A stretch of DNA of 64,000 bases from Massilia sp. PDC64 (lineage in GTDB: Bacteria > Pseudomonadota > Gammaproteobacteria > Burkholderiales > Burkholderiaceae_D). This document shows, piece after piece, positions 59,200 through 64,000 of the stretch. Below the pieces are notes generated by a model. It made no database searches and had not been told where the DNA came from. It saw only the letters and a list, made by a program, of their open reading frames with translations. Position numbers and translations under genes: made by a program. The stretch lies in contig NZ_FMZS01000010.1 in the NCBI RefSeq assembly GCF_900101265.1, positions 283,561-347,560 of the forward strand. Direction: 5' to 3'. Within the stretch, counting starts at the first letter, position 1, and each line of letters opens with the position of its first letter.

Positions 59200-60217
59200 C
59201 GGTGGCCTGCGGTGCCGGTCCCGTGGAATCGCGCACGGTGAGCTTCGCGGGAAACGCGATGCGTGCGGCGCCCGTCGTCTGGCCGGCGATCATGCTCACC
59301 ACCTCGCGCACGGCATAGGCGGCGATCGTATCGAACGGCTGGTGCATCGTCGTCAGCTTCGGGAACACGCAGCTGGCGGTGGGAATGTCGTCGAAGCCGA
59401 TCACGGAGATGTCGTGGGGGACTTTCAGCCCGCGGCTGTTGATGGCGTCGATGGCGCCGAACGCCATCTCGTCGTTGGCCGCGAAGATGGCGGTCGGCGG
59501 GACGGGGAGGGCGAGCAGCTGCTCCGTCGCCGCATAGCCGCCCGGCTGCACGAACGCGCCGTTGACGACGAGCGCGGGATCGGGCGCGATGCCGGCCGCC
59601 TGCAGCGCATCCACATAGCCCCGTTCGCGCTCGGCGCTCTGGCCCGTGCCCGGATTGCCCGCGATGTACGCGATGCGGCGGTGGCCCAGCTCCAGCAGGT
59701 GGTTCACGGCGACGCGCGCGCCGAGGCGGTTTTCCGCCGCCACGACGGGCACCGCGAGGGGACGCGCGTCGAAGCAGATCACGACGCTGGCCACCTGCTG
59801 GCGTTCGATGGCGTCCAGGAAGCGGTCGTCGGCGCCCGGCATCACCACCATCAGCCCGTCGCACAGCTTGCCCAGCAGGTCGCATGTCGCCATGCGGTCC
59901 GGGCTGTCGAACCGTTCCGCGTTGAACAGCAGCAGATCGTAGCCCTGGGCCCGTGCATGCGTGGAGAGGGCGCGGATGATTTCGTGCAGCACGACGGGAC
60001 CGTAGTTGTTGACGAACACGCCCAGCAGCCGGCTGCGGTCGCCGCGCATGCGCCGCGCCAGCGGATCGGGCGTGTAATTCAATTGCGCGGCGGCGGCCAT
60101 GATGCGCTCGCGCGTCTCCGCCGACACATAACCTGCGCCGCGGATCGCGCGCGATGCCGTGATGGGGGCCACGCCCGCGAGCCGGGCGACTTCACTGAGT
60201 TTGCTGACTTTACGCAT
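59138..60217 (-). CDS. LacI/GalR-family regulator of the polysaccharide locus (B)
   Basis: 359 residues from ATG 60217 (MRKVSKLSEVARLAGVAPIT); a TTG at 60247 would add ten. HTH region is nearly the same as regulator A at 53216, so the two should bind related sites. The effector domain ends ...RDSTGPAPQ, where regulator A stops (GPAPKG). Here about 22 further residues (ATVTPTTSPRPARVRRVPVS...) follow, read antisense to the end of the MFS gene. It diverges from the TonB receptor at 60501. Confidence 0.9.
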   Translation of the reverse strand: MRKVSKLSEVARLAGVAPITASRAIRGAGYVSAETRERIMAAAAQLNYTPDPLARRMRGDRSRLLGVFVNNYGPVVLHEIIRALSTHARAQGYDLLLFNAERFDSPDRMATCDLLGKLCDGLMVVMPGADDRFLDAIERQQVASVVICFDARPLAVPVVAAENRLGARVAVNHLLELGHRRIAYIAGNPGTGQSAERERGYVDALQAAGIAPDPALVVNGAFVQPGGYAATEQLLALPVPPTAIFAANDEMAFGAIDAINSRGLKVPHDISVIGFDDIPTASCVFPKLTTMHQPFDTIAAYAVREVVSMIAGQTTGAARIAFPAKLTVRDSTGPAPQATVTPTTSPRPARVRRVPVSGT

Positions 60218-60385
60218 GGAGCGAAGTGTGACGGATAAATGAGACAACGTACATCACAAAATTCGTCAAAGGTATGAGCGTTTGACATGGCTGTCGTTAC
60301 GGCGAGACACATAATTTGCCGATACGGTGTGCAATAGCCCGTAAAAACAAAGACTTATGTGCGGATTCGCTTGATGCGTGCACTA

Positions 60386-60420
60386 TTGCTCTTTAATAAT
60401 CGCTTGTGGTAACGTGACCA
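60386..60420 (+). promoter_or_regulatory. LacI-type operator and promoter before TonB receptor
   Basis: TGGTAACGTGACCA (60407-60420) is a near-palindrome matching the TGGTAACG core of the lyase-operon sites. A possible -35 TTGCTC (60386-60391) with 18-bp spacing to TAACGT inside the operator repeats the layout at 54302. An alternative promoter is TTGATG (60371)-17-TAATAA (60394). Confidence 0.55.
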
Positions 60421-60500
60421 CCAGCCGGCGTAAAGACCACTGCAGACGTGCCCCAGACCGGCACCCCATGTTCCAATAACGACACAAGAATGGAGACAAG

Positions 60501-63380
60501 ATGAACAAGAAGTTGCTCGCCACGCTGCTGCCGGTGGCGTTGGCCGCCGCCTATGGGAACCAGGCCCTGGCACAGGATGCGTCCACGCCGGCCGCCCCCA
60601 CGACCTCACCCGCCACCGAGCCGGCCGTGCCGACGGTGGATGCTTCCGGCACGACGACCGTCGTCGTCACGGGCTTCCGTTCCAGCCTGCAGAAGGCGCT
60701 GAACCTGAAACAGCAGGCGATCGGCGTACGCGATTCGATCGTCGCCGAGGACATCGGCAAGTTCCCCGAGGCGAACGTGGCCGAGTCGCTGCAGCGCGTG
60801 CCGGGTGTGATCCTGAACCGCGACGAAAGCTCGGCGGAAGGCCAGCGCATCTCGATCCGCGGCCTGCCGACTGAATACACGGTGACGACCCTGAACGGCG
60901 CGCCCGTCAACACGACGTCGACGAGCACCATCGGCAGCGCGGCGCGCGGCTTCAACTACGACGTGTTCGCGTCCGAACTGTTCGGCCGCGTCGACTTCTA
61001 CAAGTCCCCGCTGGCCGAACTGCCGGAAGGCGGCATGGGCGGCGTCGTCGACCTGCAGACGCCGCGCCCCTTCGACAATCCGAAGCGCACCGTCCGTTAC
61101 GGCGTATCGGCCGCGTACAACACGATGTCGGAAAAGACGGATCCGAACCTGTTCGCGCTGTATTCGAACACGTGGGGCAACTGGGGCTTCCTGGCCGGCG
61201 CGTCGCATTCGAAGGCCGTCAACAACCGTTCCGGCTTCGAGGCGACGGGCGGCTACAACAGCTCGCGCCGCGGCAGCGCGTCGCCCGTGCTGGGCAACTT
61301 CGCCCTGCAGCTGGACTATGACGATCCGCGCGCGAACCTGTCCGGCTACACGCGCGACCAGATCGACAACGCGCTGCTGCCCCGCATCTACCGCTTCTAC
61401 GGCTCGCAGAACCGGCGCACGCGCGACGGCCTCGTGACGTCGCTGCAGTACAAGGAAGGCGGCCTGAACATCAGCCTGGACGGCCTGGCCTCGCAGCTGC
61501 AGAACAGCCGCGACGAAGTCTATTACGGCATCCTGATCCGCAACAGCAAGACGACCAACCGCAACGCGCCGGCCGGCCAGGCGGGCCACAACGGCCTCGT
61601 GCCGCTGAACGTGCACATCGATCCCACGTCAAACCTGTTGACGGGCACCTTCGGCAATACGTCGTACAGCAGCGGCGTCACGTACGGCGAGGACAAGACG
61701 AAGTTCGGCTACCTCGCCCTGAACGGCCGCTGGGAAGTCAAGAAGGGCACCGTGCTGACCGGCCAGCTGTCCGCGAACAACAGCGATGCGAAGAGCTACC
61801 AGGACACGCTGTCGGGCCAGATCTTCGGCGTCGACTCCACCATCGACTACGGTTCGGACCACGTGTACCCGTCGATGTCGTCCAACGTCGACTACACGAA
61901 TCCCGCCAACTTCTCGGGCTTCGACATCAACACGGGCTGGACGCGCGAGACGGACAAGGGCCGCCAGGCGCGCCTCGTGCTGGAGCAGGACTACGACCTG
62001 TGGGGCGACTGGACGGGCCACTTCAAGGGCGGCATCGTGTACGTCGACACGACGAAGACGATCGAGAAGCGCAACGGCACGTCCGCCATGGTGGCCAAGC
62101 TGAAGTCGTTCGGCGATGCGGGCCTGCGCAGCAATATGGTGTCGACCCTGCCGGTTTCGAACCTGGACATGGGCGACGGCTGGCCGCACCAGTTCGGCAC
62201 GTTCACGCGCAGCTACACGTACTCCACGTACGACCCGCTCGCGTTCAACACGCCCGCCGCCTTCACGCCGGCGCAAAGCTTCGGCGCGGAAGAGAAGGTC
62301 ACCACCGGCTTCGTGCAGTCCGACTTCAAGGGCGAAGTCTTGGCACGCGAGCTGCGCATCAACGCCGGCGTACGCTGGGCGCAGACGAAGCTGGGCATCG
62401 ACAACTACAAGAAGTCCGGCGCGGGCGGCGCCTACCTGCCGAACCAGGAGCATGGCAAATACACGAACGTGCTGCCGGCCGTCAGCGCCGCGTACGACCT
62501 GGCGGAAGACCTGATCTGGCGCGCGTCGTACGGCAAGACGATCAGCCGCGCATCGCTGTCGATCATCGCCGCGCAGACCGTCATCCCGAACGCGTTCGAC
62601 AACACGGCCACCGCGGGCAACCCGAACCTGAAGCCGCAGCAGTCGAAGAACCTCGACACGAGCCTGGAGTGGTACTTCAAGCCGGGCAGCCTCTTGTCCG
62701 CCGCGTATTTCAGGAAGGAGCTGACCGACGCCACCGTTTCGAGCACGACGCAAACGACGTTCGGCGCGCTGGGCCTGCCCGACACGGCGCTGGGCGCGAT
62801 CTTCCAGGACAAGAACGGCCACGTCGACCCGAACCTGCCGATGACGCTGCGCACCTACGGCAACGCGGGCCAGCAGACGCTCAAGGGCTATGAACTGGCC
62901 TACCAGCAGGACTTCAACTTCCTGCCCGACCCGTTCAAGGGCCTGGGCGCGCTGGCCAGCTACACGCACATCGACCCGTTCAACAGCCAGAAATGGATCA
63001 CGACGGCCGGCAAGGAAATCGAGGTCAACTCGGTGCCGAAGTACGCGTACAGCTTCACGACCTATTACGAGCGCGGTCCCCTGGCGATGCGCCTGTCGTA
63101 CAACTACAAGGGCCGCTCGCTGCACGGGGATAATCCGAAGAACAACGGCGACGACCTGATCCGCTGGCGCGCCGCCCGCGGTTACCTGGACGGCACCATC
63201 AGCTACAAGCTGACCGAGAACCTGGAGCTGCGTCTCGATGCGCTGAACCTGACCAATACGCTGTCCTACGATTACTTCGAGGACGCGACGGGCAAGTACG
63301 GCGACGGCCACCGCACCCGCATGGACTATGCGAAGTATGATGGCCGCACCATCAAGTTCGGCCTGCGCGGCAAGCTCTGA
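60501..63380 (+). CDS. TonB-dependent receptor (TIGR01782/CUT-like), carbohydrate type
   Basis: 959 residues; signal peptide ending ...YGNQALAQ (about residue 24). Plug with VVVTGFRSSLQKALNLKQQA, EDIGKFPEANVAESLQRVPG, ISIRGLPTEYTVTTLNG and GGVVDLQTPRPFD, all signatures of the TonB-Xanth-Caul group, which is enriched in plant- and polysaccharide-using bacteria. The barrel ends with a short ...KFGLRGKL. GGAGACAAG precedes the ATG. It probably binds the oligosaccharides degraded by the neighbouring lyase, GH105 and GH35 enzymes. Divergent from LacI regulator B and 24 bp before the GH35 gene. Confidence 0.92.
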   Translation: MNKKLLATLLPVALAAAYGNQALAQDASTPAAPTTSPATEPAVPTVDASGTTTVVVTGFRSSLQKALNLKQQAIGVRDSIVAEDIGKFPEANVAESLQRVPGVILNRDESSAEGQRISIRGLPTEYTVTTLNGAPVNTTSTSTIGSAARGFNYDVFASELFGRVDFYKSPLAELPEGGMGGVVDLQTPRPFDNPKRTVRYGVSAAYNTMSEKTDPNLFALYSNTWGNWGFLAGASHSKAVNNRSGFEATGGYNSSRRGSASPVLGNFALQLDYDDPRANLSGYTRDQIDNALLPRIYRFYGSQNRRTRDGLVTSLQYKEGGLNISLDGLASQLQNSRDEVYYGILIRNSKTTNRNAPAGQAGHNGLVPLNVHIDPTSNLLTGTFGNTSYSSGVTYGEDKTKFGYLALNGRWEVKKGTVLTGQLSANNSDAKSYQDTLSGQIFGVDSTIDYGSDHVYPSMSSNVDYTNPANFSGFDINTGWTRETDKGRQARLVLEQDYDLWGDWTGHFKGGIVYVDTTKTIEKRNGTSAMVAKLKSFGDAGLRSNMVSTLPVSNLDMGDGWPHQFGTFTRSYTYSTYDPLAFNTPAAFTPAQSFGAEEKVTTGFVQSDFKGEVLARELRINAGVRWAQTKLGIDNYKKSGAGGAYLPNQEHGKYTNVLPAVSAAYDLAEDLIWRASYGKTISRASLSIIAAQTVIPNAFDNTATAGNPNLKPQQSKNLDTSLEWYFKPGSLLSAAYFRKELTDATVSSTTQTTFGALGLPDTALGAIFQDKNGHVDPNLPMTLRTYGNAGQQTLKGYELAYQQDFNFLPDPFKGLGALASYTHIDPFNSQKWITTAGKEIEVNSVPKYAYSFTTYYERGPLAMRLSYNYKGRSLHGDNPKNNGDDLIRWRAARGYLDGTISYKLTENLELRLDALNLTNTLSYDYFEDATGKYGDGHRTRMDYAKYDGRTIKFGLRGKL

Positions 63381-63404
63381 TCTTTTACTCGTATCGACGA
63401 CCAC

Positions 63405-64000
63405 ATGACCATCAGTTTCCAACGCCGCCGCCTGTTGCAGGGCGCGGCGGCATCAGCTGCACTTTTGCCGTTCACGGGTACGATTCACGCTGCCGCCTCC
63501 CGGCGCTTCGCGATCGGCGAGCACGACTTCCTGCTGGACGGGAAGCCGATCCAGATCCGCTGCGGCGAGATGCACTTCGCCCGCGTGCCGCGCGAGTACT
63601 GGTCGCACCGCCTGAAAACCATCAAGGCGATGGGCCTGAACGCGGTGTGCGCTTACCTGTTCTGGAACTACCACGAATGGAGAGAGGGCCGCTACGACTG
63701 GGCCGCCCAGCGCGACGCCGCCGAGTTCTGCCGGCTCGCGCAGCAGGAAGGGCTGTGGGTGATCCTGCGTCCCGGTCCGTACGCCTGCGCGGAGTGGGAG
63801 ATGGGCGGCCTGCCATGGTGGCTGCTGAAGCACGACGGCGACGCGTTCCTGCGCACGCGTGACGAGGCTTATCTGGCGCCCGCGCGGCGCTGGCTGAAGG
63901 AAGTGGGGCGCGTGCTCGGGCCGCAGCAGGTGACGCAGGGCGGTCCGATCCTGATGGTGCAGGTCGAGAACGAGTACGGCTTCTTCGGCGACGACGTGGA
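63405..64000 (+). CDS. Glycoside hydrolase family 35 beta-galactosidase, 5' part (cut by window edge)
   Basis: 198 residues are visible from ATG 63405 and the frame is open at 64000. The N-terminus has a twin-arginine-like signal (RRRLLQGAAASAALLPFTG) with cleavage near ...IHAA. The GH35 landmarks RCGEMHFARVPREYWSHRLK, NAVCAYLFWNYHEW, RPGPYACAEWEMGGLPWWLL and QVENEYG are present, the last with the acid/base Glu. It releases terminal beta-galactose from side chains. Co-directional with the TonB receptor and probably in its operon. Confidence 0.92.
   Translation, partial: MTISFQRRRLLQGAAASAALLPFTGTIHAAASRRFAIGEHDFLLDGKPIQIRCGEMHFARVPREYWSHRLKTIKAMGLNAVCAYLFWNYHEWREGRYDWAAQRDAAEFCRLAQQEGLWVILRPGPYACAEWEMGGLPWWLLKHDGDAFLRTRDEAYLAPARRWLKEVGRVLGPQQVTQGGPILMVQVENEYGFFGDDV

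Noticed and set aside
1..64000. CRISPR arrays, rRNA, tRNA and known riboswitches
   Set aside because: No regularly spaced repeats, conserved rRNA segments, tRNA cloverleaf or riboswitch core was recognised by reading.

Overview
This 64 kb window of GC-rich DNA is densely packed with genes and most resembles a chromosome segment of a free-living betaproteobacterium of the Massilia/Duganella/Telluria type (Oxalobacteraceae). That assignment is an inference from high GC, three TonB-dependent receptors, abundant MFS transporters, a CioAB oxidase, LacI-controlled polysaccharide genes and an oxidative L-fucose pathway. No rRNA, tRNA, CRISPR array, phage or conjugation gene was seen. Both ends cut genes: a TonB receptor on the left and a GH35 beta-galactosidase on the right.

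Region 1 (1-8.3 kb): a truncated TonB receptor diverges from a LacI regulator, with a perfect LacI-type palindrome between them. A TSUP exporter follows, then a cyanide-insensitive quinol oxidase operon (cioA-cioB-DUF2474) on the minus strand and a GAF-PAS-GGDEF-EAL protein. Region 2 (8.34-10.5 kb): two 1069-bp IS1595-family insertion sequences in direct tandem, separated by 8 bp. Their ends are near identical and their middle is diverged.

Region 3 (10.6-24.0 kb) is the most unusual part. It is a tightly packed ten-gene operon with three S12 D-aminopeptidase-like serine hydrolases, an M81 (MlrC-type) metallopeptidase, a dipeptide epimerase, a TonB receptor, an MFS carrier, an FAD amine/D-amino-acid oxidoreductase, an XRE-cupin regulator and a VOC-like protein. 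The hydrolases lack evident signal peptides. The set reads as a system that imports small peptides containing D-residues and degrades them in the cytoplasm. Region 4 (24-29.1 kb): an MFS gene divergent from a LysR regulator, then a large periplasmic-propeller diguanylate cyclase.

Region 5 (29.2-39.3 kb): a complete non-phosphorylated L-fucose pathway (mutarotase, AKR dehydrogenase, lactonase, two-subunit UxaA-type dehydratase, SDR dehydrogenase, FAH-family hydrolase) with FucP, an FMN lactate oxidase, an extra zinc alcohol dehydrogenase and a double-winged-helix GntR/FCD regulator. It should yield pyruvate plus L-lactate, with the lactate oxidised to pyruvate. Two parts of the cluster share a 16-bp promoter motif. 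Region 6 (39.3-40.1 kb) is a small lower-GC islet with REP-like palindromes around an orphan 82-aa gene.

Region 7 (40.1-51.6 kb): a MacB-like ABC export operon with two adaptors, one of them apparently a duplicated double adaptor; a MocR regulator; an AhpD-like/cupin/HD operon; and an opposing flavin monooxygenase-MFS-OYE operon. Region 8 (51.7-53.2 kb): a PcaK-like aromatic acid carrier behind an IclR/PcaR-like operator. Region 9 (53.2-64 kb): a polysaccharide-use locus with two similar LacI regulators, a heparinase II/III-type lyase, a GH105 hydrolase, an MFS carrier, a TonB receptor and GH35. A shared TGGTAACG operator ties it together, and a MITE-like inverted repeat lies in the middle.
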